DNA from: an uncultured Burkholderiales bacterium
Lineage (GTDB): Bacteria > Pseudomonadota > Gammaproteobacteria > Burkholderiales > Burkholderiaceae
NCBI GenBank assembly: GCA_946480465.1
Contig: CAMLJY010000025.1
Location: forward strand, 16,935-80,934
Direction: 5' to 3'
DNA length: 64,000 nucleotides
The notes under the pieces were generated by a model. That model made no database searches. It was given only the letters and a program-made list of their open reading frames with translations, and had not been told where the DNA came from. Shown here piece by piece: positions 8,472 to 18,134 of the stretch. Every line of letters begins with the position of its first letter. The stretch's first letter is position 1. The position numbers were made by a program, and so were the translations under genes.

Positions 8472-9418
8472 GAACGTTCCGCCGCGCGAGCACCAGGCGC
8501 CTCCAAGCCCCGCCCCTGCAGCACCGGCACCTGGCGCAGCCGCTGCGCCGCGAACCCGACGAAGGCCCGCACCTTCGCCGCCGCCATGCGGCCGGCGGGG
8601 TAGACGAGGTGCACAGGCACGGGCGGCCGCTCATGCCGGGCCAGCAACACGCGCAGGCGGCCGTCGCACACCTCGTCGGTCACCTGGTAGGCCAGGGCCT
8701 GGGCCAGGCCGAAGCCGGCGCAGGCCGCGGCGATCTTCGCGTCGACGTTGTTGACGACCAGGCGCTGCTGCGGCACCACCGCTTCGCGCCGGTCGCCGAA
8801 CTGCCACGGCAGCTGCCCCTGCCCGTCCCGGCTGAAGCCGATGGCCTGGTGCCGGGACAGGTCTTCCGGCCTGTGCGGCTCACCATGGCGTTCAAGATAA
8901 GCAGGTGACGCCACGACGACGCGGCGCAGGTGCCCCACCGGCACGGCGGTGAGGCCGGAATCCGGCAACTGCGCGATGCGCAGCGCCACGTCATAGCCCT
9001 CGTCGATCAGGTGCACGACACGGTCGACAAAGAGGGCGCGCGCGCTGACGGCAGGCTGCGCCGCGAGGAAGTCCAGCAGCACGGGCGCGATGTGGCGGCG
9101 CCCGAACGTGGCGGGTGCGGTGACGGACAACACGCCCTGCGGCTCTTCGCGCCGGCCGCTCACCGCCGCCTCGGCAGCATCCAGCTCGCCGAGGATGCGG
9201 CGGCAGTCGGCCAAGAAGGCTTCGCCGGCCTCGGTCAGCCGCAGGCTGCGCGTGGTGCGGTGCAGCAGCGGCGTGCCCAGGCGTCTTTCCAGCGCGGCAA
9301 TGGCACGCGTCACGGCCGGGGCGGAGCTGCCGCGCAGCCGAGCCGCGCGAGCCAAGCCGCCCGCATCAGCCACGGCGACAAAGATGCGCAACGAGTCCAG
9401 ATGATCCATCACCAGCAT
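8468..9418 (-). CDS. LysR-family transcriptional regulator
   Basis: Encodes up to 316 residues. The N-terminal helix-turn-helix reads LRIFVAVADAGGLARAARLRGSSAPAV then AIAALERRLGTPLLHRTTR, the LysR standard apart from a Gly/Ser-rich turn. The C-terminal part is the periplasmic-binding-like effector domain. An alternative start four codons in (MDHLDSLRI, 9409) is equally likely, since neither has a clear ribosome site. It is convergent with the GMC oxidoreductase and divergent from the GST gene, so the GST/PPOx pair is its likeliest neighbouring target. The effector is unknown. Confidence 0.9.
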   Translation of the reverse strand: MLVMDHLDSLRIFVAVADAGGLARAARLRGSSAPAVTRAIAALERRLGTPLLHRTTRSLRLTEAGEAFLADCRRILGELDAAEAAVSGRREEPQGVLSVTAPATFGRRHIAPVLLDFLAAQPAVSARALFVDRVVHLIDEGYDVALRIAQLPDSGLTAVPVGHLRRVVVASPAYLERHGEPHRPEDLSRHQAIGFSRDGQGQLPWQFGDRREAVVPQQRLVVNNVDAKIAAACAGFGLAQALAYQVTDEVCDGRLRVLLARHERPPVPVHLVYPAGRMAAAKVRAFVGFAAQRLRQVPVLQGRGLEAPGARAAERS

Positions 9419-9473
9419 TACGCCAGGCGAAAAACTGTCGTGTCAATCAAGCGGATTCCGTCCACGGCGGGCA

Positions 9474-10142
9474 ATGAATACGCTGATGGTCTTCTCCACT
9501 GCTCCCCAACGCCCTGCCATGACGACCCCACGCTCGCCCATCACGCTGTACCGCTACGCTCTCTCGGGCCATGCCCATCGGGCGCAGCTGATGCTGTCGC
9601 TGCTCGGGCTGCCACACCGCCTGGTCGAAGTCGACCTGATGAAGGGCGAGCACAAGACCCCCGACTTCCTCGCCCGCAACCTCTTCGGCCAGGTGCCGGT
9701 GATCGAGGACGGCGATTTCACCCTCGCCGACAGCAATGCGATCCTGGTCTACCTGGCACTGCACTACGACACCGACCGCACCTGGCTGCCGGCCGACGTT
9801 CGCACGCAGTCCGAGGTGCAGCGCTGGCTGGGCGCCGCAGCCGGGCCGCTGGTGCGCGGGCCGGCCGCGGCGCGCTTGCAGCGCATCTCTGGCCAGGGCG
9901 ACGGCGTCGCGCTGCATGCGCAAAGCCATCAGTTCTTCGCCCGCGTCGAGCAGCACCTGCAGCAGCGCGACTGGCTGGTCGGCGCGGCACCGACGATCGC
10001 CGACGTCGCGCTGTACAGCTACACGGCCCGGGCGCCCGAAGGTGGCATCCCGCTCGACGACTACCCGCGGCTGCGGGCCTGGCTGGCCCGGGTGGAGGTG
10101 TTGCCTGGGTTCATCCCGATGCCGGTCGCAGGCATGTCATGA
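9474..10142 (+). CDS. Glutathione S-transferase family protein
   Basis: Encodes up to 222 residues. The thioredoxin-like N-terminal domain shows ITLYRYALSGHAHRAQLMLSLL, the cis-Pro region (FGQVPVIEDGDFTLADSNAIL) and the E/D-S contact DS. An all-helical C-terminal domain follows, with DWLVGAAPTIADVALYSY. Such enzymes conjugate glutathione to electrophiles or act as peroxidases. The start at 9474 has a weak GGCGGG; the ATG at 9519 is an alternative nearer the domain edge. The stop overlaps the next start (ATGA), so it is translationally coupled to the PPOx-like protein, suggesting a shared detoxification task. Confidence 0.92.
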   Translation: MNTLMVFSTAPQRPAMTTPRSPITLYRYALSGHAHRAQLMLSLLGLPHRLVEVDLMKGEHKTPDFLARNLFGQVPVIEDGDFTLADSNAILVYLALHYDTDRTWLPADVRTQSEVQRWLGAAAGPLVRGPAAARLQRISGQGDGVALHAQSHQFFARVEQHLQQRDWLVGAAPTIADVALYSYTARAPEGGIPLDDYPRLRAWLARVEVLPGFIPMPVAGMS

Positions 10143-11170
10143 GCGCGCCCGGACCTTCCCGAGCGGGCACCCCGGATGCGCAGCCCATGACAGGCCATGT
10201 GCCGAGCGCCCCGGCCGATGCGCCGTTTCACGCCGGCGAGGTGGCGCTGCAAGCCTCCGTCGGCCTCGACGAACGGCTCGACCAGGTCGGCCGCAGCGTC
10301 ATCCGCGACCATATGCCCGACCAGCACCGCGAACTGTTCGAACAGCTGCAGACCCTGCTGGTCGGCGCGCTGGATGCCGATGGCCAACCCTGGGCCGCGG
10401 TGCTGCACGGGGATCCCGGATTCGTCGCCACGCCCGACGCCCGCACGATGGGGGTGAGCGCCCTGCCCGGCGCGGATGACCCGGTTCGCCCGCTGATCGC
10501 GGCGGGCGCGCCATTGGGCCTGCTGGGGCTGCAGCCGCACACGCGGCGCCGCAACCGCATGAACGGGCGGATCGTGCGCACCGACGCGCAGGGCTTCACC
10601 GTCCAGGTGGCGCAGAGCTTCGGCAATTGCCCGAAGTACATCCAGGCGCGCGAGCCGCAACGCGTGGATCGCCAGCCGCAGCCGGCGCGCCTGGAAGGCC
10701 CGCGGCTGGGCGGGCCAGCGCGCGCGCTGGTGGCGGCGGCCGACACGCTCTTCATCGCCTCCGCCAGCGGCCCGGTCATCGGGGCGGCGCGGGCAGAAGG
10801 GGTGGACGTGTCACACCGTGGCGGCCCAAGTGGCTTCGTGGGCCTCGACGAACACGAAGCCGCCACCGTGCTGACGCTGCCCGACTACAGCGGCAATTTC
10901 ATGTTCAACACGCTCGGCAACCTGCGCTCATGGCCCCGCGCGGGCCTGCTGTTCATCGACCACGACAGCGGCGACCTGCTGCAACTGGCGGTGCAGACCT
11001 GGCAGACGCTGTCCGGGCCCGAGGTGGCCCGCTGGCCGGGTGCCCAGCGCCTGCTGCATGCCCGCGTGCTGCACGGCGTGTGGCGGCCGGGCGCGCTGCC
11101 GCTGCGCTGGACCGCGCCGGCCTTCGCCCCCCAGTTCGAGGCCTTTGCGGGAAAACCCGTCCACGCCTGA
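10139..11170 (+). CDS. Pyridoxamine 5'-phosphate oxidase-like flavoprotein
   Basis: Encodes 343 residues. Two PPOx split-barrel-like halves can be seen (DADGQPWAAVLHGDPGFV, and TLFIASASGPVIGAARAEGVDVSHRGGPSGFV), joined by SFGNCPKYIQAR, a motif typical of this long PPOx subgroup. These proteins bind FMN or F420-like cofactors and reduce small molecules; the exact substrate is unknown. The start ATG overlaps the GST stop by ATGA, showing tight coupling. A perfect 10-bp hairpin lies 27 bp after the stop. The first 30 residues are Pro/Ala-rich and may be a dispensable extension. Confidence 0.85.
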   Translation: MSAPGPSRAGTPDAQPMTGHVPSAPADAPFHAGEVALQASVGLDERLDQVGRSVIRDHMPDQHRELFEQLQTLLVGALDADGQPWAAVLHGDPGFVATPDARTMGVSALPGADDPVRPLIAAGAPLGLLGLQPHTRRRNRMNGRIVRTDAQGFTVQVAQSFGNCPKYIQAREPQRVDRQPQPARLEGPRLGGPARALVAAADTLFIASASGPVIGAARAEGVDVSHRGGPSGFVGLDEHEAATVLTLPDYSGNFMFNTLGNLRSWPRAGLLFIDHDSGDLLQLAVQTWQTLSGPEVARWPGAQRLLHARVLHGVWRPGALPLRWTAPAFAPQFEAFAGKPVHA

Positions 11171-11196
11171 CGGGCCTGTGCCACAATCCCGGGCTT

Positions 11197-11220
11197 CGCC
11201 GATCGGCACCCCGATCGGCG
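11197..11220 (+). terminator. Hairpin after the GST/PPOx operon
   Basis: CGCCGATCGG and CCGATCGGCG form a perfect 10-bp stem around a CACC loop. The following ATTCTTCGTT is only moderately T-rich, so termination is likely but not certain. Confidence 0.5.
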
Positions 11221-11486
11221 ATTCTTCGTTCATCTCCCTGACCCTCATCGAGCCGGGCCCTGCCGCAGCGCAGGGAGCACATGCCGCGTCTCGAGGCCTG
11301 GTTGGCGGCGATGCCGTCGCTCCAGACGTTCGGGCCCGTCGGCTCCCACCTGCAGCTCCTGCAGGCGCCGTCATCCGCTCCCTTGGCGACTCCACCTGCG
11401 GCGTGCATCCGTTTGCGCGCGCCGCGGCCGTGCCTTGCCGTGGCCTTCGGGCCACCGGGGCATGGCTTGCTCGATGAAAGCGTTCC
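11221..11486. other. Long upstream region of the RNA helicase gene
   Basis: This 266-bp stretch between the hairpin and the helicase start holds no recognisable gene. RNA helicase genes of this class often have long structured leaders that respond to cold or to the helicase itself. The sequence here shows GC-rich complementary segments but no motif I can name. Confidence 0.35.
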
Positions 11487-13130
<1,644 letters not shown>

Positions 13131-13382
13131 CGCGGCGGCGGCACGCCGGCGCACGCGCTGGTGTGCCGCATAACGCGCGATAGGCGCGGCAGCAGCCTCC
13201 CGCTGCCGCCCTCCGGATCCCGCCCGCCGCCCGGCATGGCGGGGCGGCGCGAGCTCTCACGCACTTCGATGGCACCCCGTGCCCCGGGGCTAACACGGCC
13301 CTGCCCATTCGGGCGAACAGGCTATGCTTGCCGCCCCTCCTCCGCCGCACGCGCGGCACGTCCTCACGCTTCCCGCTCTGCG

Positions 13383-13847
13383 ATGGCCGGCATCCACATC
13401 ACCGACATCGAATCGGCCATCAACTGGTGGCGCGAACGTTCGCCGTCGCCCGACGGCATCAGCGCCTGCCCCGAGGTGCGCGCGCTGGCCGAGGTCTACG
13501 CGCTGATGGTGTATTACCGCGAACCGCTGGCCGACGAGGACACGATGCCTCCGGACGCGCGCGCCGCCTGGCTCGCCTGGTATGCCCACACGCCCGACGC
13601 ACCGTGCATCGCCATCTGCTCCACTGCGCAGGGTGATGCCGTGTGCAAGGGCTGCGGCCGCACCGAGGGCGAGGTGCAGGACTGGCCGGTGATGAGCCCG
13701 GCCGAAAAGCGCATCGTCTGGCGCCGCATCACCCAGGAAGGCACGGCCTGGCGCTTCAACCGCTACGCCGAACGCGCCCGCCACGCCCGCGGCATCGACC
13801 ACCCCACGGCGGAGAGCCTCGGGGCCGAGCCGCGACCACCGGCATGA
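13383..13847 (+). CDS. DUF3717-DUF1289 fusion protein
   Basis: Encodes 154 residues. The first 60 (ITDIESAINWWRERSPSP, EVRALAEVYALMVYYREP) match DUF3717, a short helical domain found in Burkholderiales. Residues about 75-125 match DUF1289, with four cysteines spaced C-x3-C-x8-C-x2-C (PCIAICSTAQGDAVCKGCGRT), probably a metal site. The tail is typical too (EWPVMSPAEKRIVWRRI in general form). Both domains are of unknown function and usually occur as separate proteins. The stop overlaps the MATE start by ATGA. The ATG at 13383 was chosen because the DUF3717 domain starts there. Confidence 0.85.
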   Translation: MAGIHITDIESAINWWRERSPSPDGISACPEVRALAEVYALMVYYREPLADEDTMPPDARAAWLAWYAHTPDAPCIAICSTAQGDAVCKGCGRTEGEVQDWPVMSPAEKRIVWRRITQEGTAWRFNRYAERARHARGIDHPTAESLGAEPRPPA

Positions 13848-15268
13848 CCGGCCACGGCTTCGCGGCCAGCGTGCGGCGCATCGTGCCGCTGGCCTGGCCG
13901 GTGTTCGTCGGCCAGCTGGCGGTGCTCGGTTTCTCGACCGTCGACACCGTGCTGGTCGCACGCCACTCCGCCACGGACCTCGCGGCGCTCGCGGTCGGCT
14001 CTGCCGCCTTCGTCACCGTCTTCATCGGCCTGATGGGCGTCGTGCTGGCGGTGGGTCCGATCGTCGGCCAGCTGTACGGCGCGCGCCGCCTCCAGGAGGC
14101 GGGCCGGCAGCTGCACCAGGCGGTGTGGCTCGCCATCGGGCTCTCGGTGCTGGGCAGCCTGCTGCTGGCGTTCCCGGCGCCCTTCCTCGCGTTGTCGCAG
14201 GCGGGGCCGGAAATGGCACCCAAAGTACGCGGCTACCTGCTGGCACTGGCGTTCTCGCTGCCTGCGTCGCTGCTGTTCACCGCCTACCGCGGCTTCAACA
14301 CCGCGGTGTCCCGGCCCAAGGCGGTGATGGCACTGCAGATCGGCGGGCTGGCCCTGAAGGTGCCGCTGTCGCTGGCGCTGGTCTCCGGGGCGCCGGCACT
14401 CGGCCTGCCGGCACTGGGCGTGCAGGGCTGCGGCATCGCGACCCTGGTGGCGATGTGGGCCCAGGCCATCGCCGCCTACGTGGTGCTGCGCCGCGATCGC
14501 TTCTACGCGCCCTTCTCGCTCGGCGGCCACGGGCTGGCGCGGCCGGACGCCGCCTCGCTGCGCGCGCTGCTGAAGCTGGGCGTGCCGATGGGCCTGGCGA
14601 TCCTGATCGAGGTGACCGGCTTCGCCTTCATGGCGATCTTCATCGCGCGCCTGGGCGAAACGCCGGTGGCCGGCCACCAGATCGCGGCCAACCTGGTGGC
14701 GCTGCTGTTCATGATGCCGCTGGGCCTGGCCAATGCCACCGGCACGCTGGTGGCCCAGCGCATCGGCGCCGAGGACTGGCGCGACGCCCGGCGCCTGGGG
14801 TGCCACGGCGTGCAGTTGGCGCTGCTGGTGGCACTCGCCATGGGCGGCGCGGTGTACCTGCTGCGCGGCGAAGTGGTGCGGCTGTACACCAGCAACCCGG
14901 CTGTGATCGCCGCCGCGCTGCCGCTGCTGGCGTGGGTGGCCCTCTTCCATGCGGCCGATGCGGTGCAGACGGCGGCCGCCTTCGTGCTGCGGGCTTGGCG
15001 CATCGCGACCGCGCCGCTCGTGATCTACGCCGTCGCACTGTGGGGCGTGGGCCTGGGCGGCGGCTACTGGTTCGCCTTCGCGACGCCCGTTTTCGTACCG
15101 GCGGGCTGGAACGGCGCGCCGGGGTTCTGGAGCGCCTCGACCGCCGGCCTGGCCATTGCGGCGACGGGGCTCAGCGCCTTCCTGGCCATGGTGCACCGGG
15201 CGAAGCGCCGCGAGGCCGGCTCCCGCCCGCAGCGGCCCGGAACGGACCGGCATCCGCCGGCAGGCTGA
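13844..15268 (+). CDS. MATE family efflux transporter
   Basis: Encodes 474 residues with about 12 membrane helices in two bundles, the MATE layout. The first bundle opens VRRIVPLAWPVFVGQLAVLGFSTVDTV, and the second half repeats the pattern (LLKLGVPMGLAILIEVTGFAFMAIFIARLG, VAGHQIAANLVALLFMMPLG). MATE proteins export cationic drugs, dyes or metabolites using Na+ or H+ gradients from the inner membrane. It is coupled to the DUF3717-DUF1289 gene by an ATGA overlap. Its 3' end overlaps the convergent histidine kinase gene by 98 bp, the longest antisense coding overlap in the window. Confidence 0.92.
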   Translation: MTGHGFAASVRRIVPLAWPVFVGQLAVLGFSTVDTVLVARHSATDLAALAVGSAAFVTVFIGLMGVVLAVGPIVGQLYGARRLQEAGRQLHQAVWLAIGLSVLGSLLLAFPAPFLALSQAGPEMAPKVRGYLLALAFSLPASLLFTAYRGFNTAVSRPKAVMALQIGGLALKVPLSLALVSGAPALGLPALGVQGCGIATLVAMWAQAIAAYVVLRRDRFYAPFSLGGHGLARPDAASLRALLKLGVPMGLAILIEVTGFAFMAIFIARLGETPVAGHQIAANLVALLFMMPLGLANATGTLVAQRIGAEDWRDARRLGCHGVQLALLVALAMGGAVYLLRGEVVRLYTSNPAVIAAALPLLAWVALFHAADAVQTAAAFVLRAWRIATAPLVIYAVALWGVGLGGGYWFAFATPVFVPAGWNGAPGFWSASTAGLAIAATGLSAFLAMVHRAKRREAGSRPQRPGTDRHPPAG

Positions 15269-16664
15269 TCACGAAGCAGGAGCCGCCGCCGGGCCGCGGC
15301 TCGCAACGCACGCTGCCGGCGTGGTGCCGGGCGATCTGCCGCACGAGGCTCAGGCCCAGGCCCACGCCGCCCTCGCGCTCGGCATGGCCGGGCAGGCGGA
15401 AGAAGGCCTCGAAGATGCGCTCGCGGTAGGCCTCGGGCACGCCCGGCCCGCGGTCGCAAACCCAGGCTTCGGCTCCGCCCGCGGCACCGCGGCGGATCTC
15501 GACCTCGACGGCGTCGCCACCGTAGCGGCGCGCGTTCTCCAGCAGGTTGCGCAGCGCCCGGCGCAGCAGGCGTTCGCTGCCCTGCACCGTCACCGCCTCG
15601 CCGCCGGCCTGGGCGCCGACCCGCGCCGCTTCTTCAGCAGCCAGCCCGAGCAGTTCGACCGGCTCCTGGCGCTCCATCGTCGCGGAGGCGTCGAGCCGGC
15701 TGGCCAGCAGCACCTCCTCGACCAGCGCGTCCAGCTCAGCGACGTTGGCGTCGATCTCGCGACGCAGCGTGGCGCGCTGCGCGTCGCCCGCGTCGGCGTA
15801 CAGCGCCACCGCCATCTTCAGGCGCGCCAGCGGCGAGCGCAGCTCGTGGCTGGCATTGGCCAGCAGGCTCTGGTGCGAGCGCACCAACGCCTCGATGCGC
15901 TCGGCGGCACGGTTGAAGGTCCCGGCGACGGCAGCCACCTCGTCCTTACCCGCATCGTCGACACGCTGGCCCAGCCGGCCCTCGCCGAAGGCTTCGACGC
16001 CTTGCTTCAAGGCCTCCAGCCGCCGCGTCAGGCGACGCACCACCGGATAAGCCCCCGCCGCCACCGCCACCAGCAGCACGCCCAGCAGCACGGCCATGCC
16101 GAGCGCCCCCGGCCAGGCGGACGGGAACAACGGCAGTACCGACGGCGGCCCGACACCGCGGCGCGGCGGCTCGGCTGCTGGATCGGGTCCCCGGCCGCCC
16201 TCGCCGAACGCGGGGCGCCGGAAGCCCGGCTCCGCGCCCGGGCCAGCCGGGGCGCCCGGTCCCGCTCCCTGGACGGGCAGCCGGCGGAAGGGACGGCGCG
16301 AGATCCACAGCGTGCGTCCGTCGTCGAGCCTGACCGCGATGGAAGGAATACCTTCCATCTCGCGGCGCAGGAAGCTCTCGGCCGCGGCGATGCGGCGGCC
16401 GCGCCCATCGTCCAGCGCCATCGGCAGGCGCAAGCGCTGGGACCATTCGTGCAAGGCATCGGCCTGCTCGGCCGGCGGAGCATCCGCGGGAGGCAGTGAA
16501 CGCTGCACCAGTTCGGCCCAGGCCGACAGGCGCTCCATCGCGATCGCCTCGATGCGGACCCGCTCTTCCGACAGCTGCCGCTGCCACAGCCAGCTCGACA
16601 GCAGGGCGAAAAGCAGCAGCGCCGCGACCACCGTGAGCCAGATCCGCAGGTACAGCGACTTCAT
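15171..16664 (-). CDS. Cpx-like sensor histidine kinase
   Basis: Encodes 497 residues. TM1 is at about 8-27; a periplasmic sensor (about 30-182) with a long Gly/Pro-rich segment (133-180) follows; TM2 is at about 186-208. HAMP covers about 208-260, and the phospho-acceptor is H273 (NASHELRSPLARL). The ATPase domain has the N box (LLENARRYGG), G1 (CDRGPGVP) and G2 (GGVGLGLSLV). It forms an operon with the upstream response regulator and the Spy/CpxP chaperone, which suggests envelope-stress sensing as in CpxA. The C-terminal 30 residues lie antisense to the MATE gene. Confidence 0.92.
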   Translation of the reverse strand: MKSLYLRIWLTVVAALLLFALLSSWLWQRQLSEERVRIEAIAMERLSAWAELVQRSLPPADAPPAEQADALHEWSQRLRLPMALDDGRGRRIAAAESFLRREMEGIPSIAVRLDDGRTLWISRRPFRRLPVQGAGPGAPAGPGAEPGFRRPAFGEGGRGPDPAAEPPRRGVGPPSVLPLFPSAWPGALGMAVLLGVLLVAVAAGAYPVVRRLTRRLEALKQGVEAFGEGRLGQRVDDAGKDEVAAVAGTFNRAAERIEALVRSHQSLLANASHELRSPLARLKMAVALYADAGDAQRATLRREIDANVAELDALVEEVLLASRLDASATMERQEPVELLGLAAEEAARVGAQAGGEAVTVQGSERLLRRALRNLLENARRYGGDAVEVEIRRGAAGGAEAWVCDRGPGVPEAYRERIFEAFFRLPGHAEREGGVGLGLSLVRQIARHHAGSVRCEPRPGGGSCFVISLPADAGPFRAAAGGSRPRGASPGAPWPGRR

Positions 16665-16730
16665 GCCGCACCCCGCGGCGGCCGACGCACGCCGCGCGCA
16701 CGGCCAGGCCGGGGGCGCAGCGAAGCACCG

Positions 16731-17438
16731 CTACTCGTCGGCATCCTGCTTGCGGGCGAAGACGTAGCCTGAGCCGCGAACGGTCAGCACACGCTTGGGG
16801 TTCTTCGGATCGTCCTCGATGCAGGCGCGGATGCGGGAGACGTGCACGTCGATGCTGCGGTCGAAGGCCTCCATCGGATGGCCCTTCAGCGCATCCATGA
16901 TCTGGTCGCGCGACAGCACGCGGCCCGCACTCTGGGCCAGCACCACCAGCAGGTCGAACTGGTGGCCGGTGAGGTCGGCTGCCCTGCCGTCGATGCGGGC
17001 CTGGCGCGCACCCAGGTCGATCTCGAGGCGGCCGAAGCGCATCACGTCGTCCGCCGCGGCCTCGGGCTCGGCGCGGCGCAGCAGCGCCTTCACCCGCGCC
17101 AGCAGCTCGCGCGGCTCGAAGGGCTTGGGCAGGTAGTCGTCGGCGCCCAGCTCGAGGCCGACCACGCGGTCCAGCGGCTCGCCCCGCGCGGTGAGCATCA
17201 GCAGCGGCAGGCGCTTCAGGCGCGGATCGGCCCGCAGCTCGCGCGTCAGGTCCAGGCCGTCGCCATCGGGCAGCATCAGGTCGAGCACCAGGGCATCGTA
17301 GCCGCCGGTCTTCAGCCGTTCACGGCCCGCGGAGAGCGAGCCCGCCGTGTCCACCTGGTAGCTGTTGCCACGCAGGTAGTCGCCGATCATCGCCGTGAGG
17401 CGCGCGTCGTCATCGATCAACAGCAGGCGTGCGGTCAT
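16731..17438 (-). CDS. OmpR-family response regulator (CpxR-like)
   Basis: Encodes 235 residues from the ATG at 17438; the longer frame to 17471 begins with TTG and lacks a ribosome site. The receiver domain shows acidic pocket IDDD, phospho-acceptor D53 (LVLDLMLPDGDG), T in LTARGEP and K in PKPFEP. The C-terminal winged helix ends RVLTVRGSGYVFARK, the OmpR class mark. It lies between the Spy/CpxP-like gene (56 bp upstream) and the kinase (66 bp downstream). A GTAAA-N5-GTAAA box upstream of the operon matches the CpxR consensus, so autoregulation is likely. Confidence 0.94.
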   Translation of the reverse strand: MTARLLLIDDDARLTAMIGDYLRGNSYQVDTAGSLSAGRERLKTGGYDALVLDLMLPDGDGLDLTRELRADPRLKRLPLLMLTARGEPLDRVVGLELGADDYLPKPFEPRELLARVKALLRRAEPEAAADDVMRFGRLEIDLGARQARIDGRAADLTGHQFDLLVVLAQSAGRVLSRDQIMDALKGHPMEAFDRSIDVHVSRIRACIEDDPKNPKRVLTVRGSGYVFARKQDADE

Positions 17439-17494
17439 GGCGACGTGTGCGGAGGTCGGAGCATCCGCCAAGTATCGGAGATCGACGCCACCGC

Positions 17495-18013
17495 TCAGCG
17501 GCGCGGCACGCCCTCGAGCGCATCACGCTCGCGGCGGTGGCGCTCCATCAGTTCGTGGCGCCTGCCCATCTGTTCCGCGAGCTTCGCGCGCTGCTCGGGG
17601 GTCAGCACTGCTGCGGCGTCGAGCATGGCCTGCATCGTGCGCTTGCTGACCGCGTCGTGCAGCGCCAGCCGCTTCTGGCGCAGCGCCTCGGCCGCACGGG
17701 CATCGATGGTGGGCGCCGCCAGCAACTGCGCGCCCTGCGCCCGCAGGTCGCCAGCGCCGTCGCGCAGCTTGCGCACATCCTCGCGTGCGGCCTTCATGAT
17801 GTCGTGGATGCGGGCCTGCTGCTCGCTGCTGGCACCCACCGACTGCAGCACGCGGCCATGCATCATCATGCCGCCGCCATGGGGACCGCCGTGGTGCCCG
17901 GGGCCGCCGGGCATGGCCTGCGCCATCTGGGCCGCGCCGCCGGCCACGGCCAGCACCAGGGCCGCGGCCGCCAGGCGCCACGGAGCCGTCGAACGAGAAT
18001 TCGAGATCGCCAT
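17495..18013 (-). CDS. Spy/CpxP-family periplasmic chaperone or sensor inhibitor
   Basis: Encodes 172 residues from the ATG at 18013, which has GAGGTG six bases upstream; a further ATG two codons earlier lacks spacing. The signal peptide (WRLAAAALVLAVAGGAAQMAQA) is followed by a His/Gly/Met-rich segment (GGPGHHGGPHGGGMMMHG) that could bind metal, then a helical LTxxQ-family domain (SSEQQARIHDIM, LTPEQRAKLAEQM). CpxP and Spy bind unfolded proteins in the periplasm; CpxP also restrains the CpxA sensor. Being first in an operon with a regulator and kinase supports that role. Confidence 0.88.
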   Translation of the reverse strand: MAISNSRSTAPWRLAAAALVLAVAGGAAQMAQAMPGGPGHHGGPHGGGMMMHGRVLQSVGASSEQQARIHDIMKAAREDVRKLRDGAGDLRAQGAQLLAAPTIDARAAEALRQKRLALHDAVSKRTMQAMLDAAAVLTPEQRAKLAEQMGRRHELMERHRRERDALEGVPRR

Positions 18014-18089
18014 CGTCATCACCTCGGAATGAACCGTGTTGGGATGATGGAAGTCTGGAAGGGCGGGGTATCCCGGCCTCGTCGCCGCC

Positions 18090-18104
18090 GTAAAGATGGG
18101 TAAA
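18090..18104. promoter_or_regulatory. CpxR-type box GTAAA-N5-GTAAA
   Basis: The sequence GTAAAGATGGGTAAA lies 77 bp upstream of the chaperone start and matches the enterobacterial CpxR consensus exactly. On the minus strand the element reads TTTAC-N5-TTTAC, and TTTACG followed by 17 bases and ATACCC could form a weak promoter overlapping it. It supports positive autoregulation of the Cpx-like operon. Confidence 0.7.
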
Positions 18105-18134
18105 TCGAGACCCACCGTCCGCGGCGTGAACACC

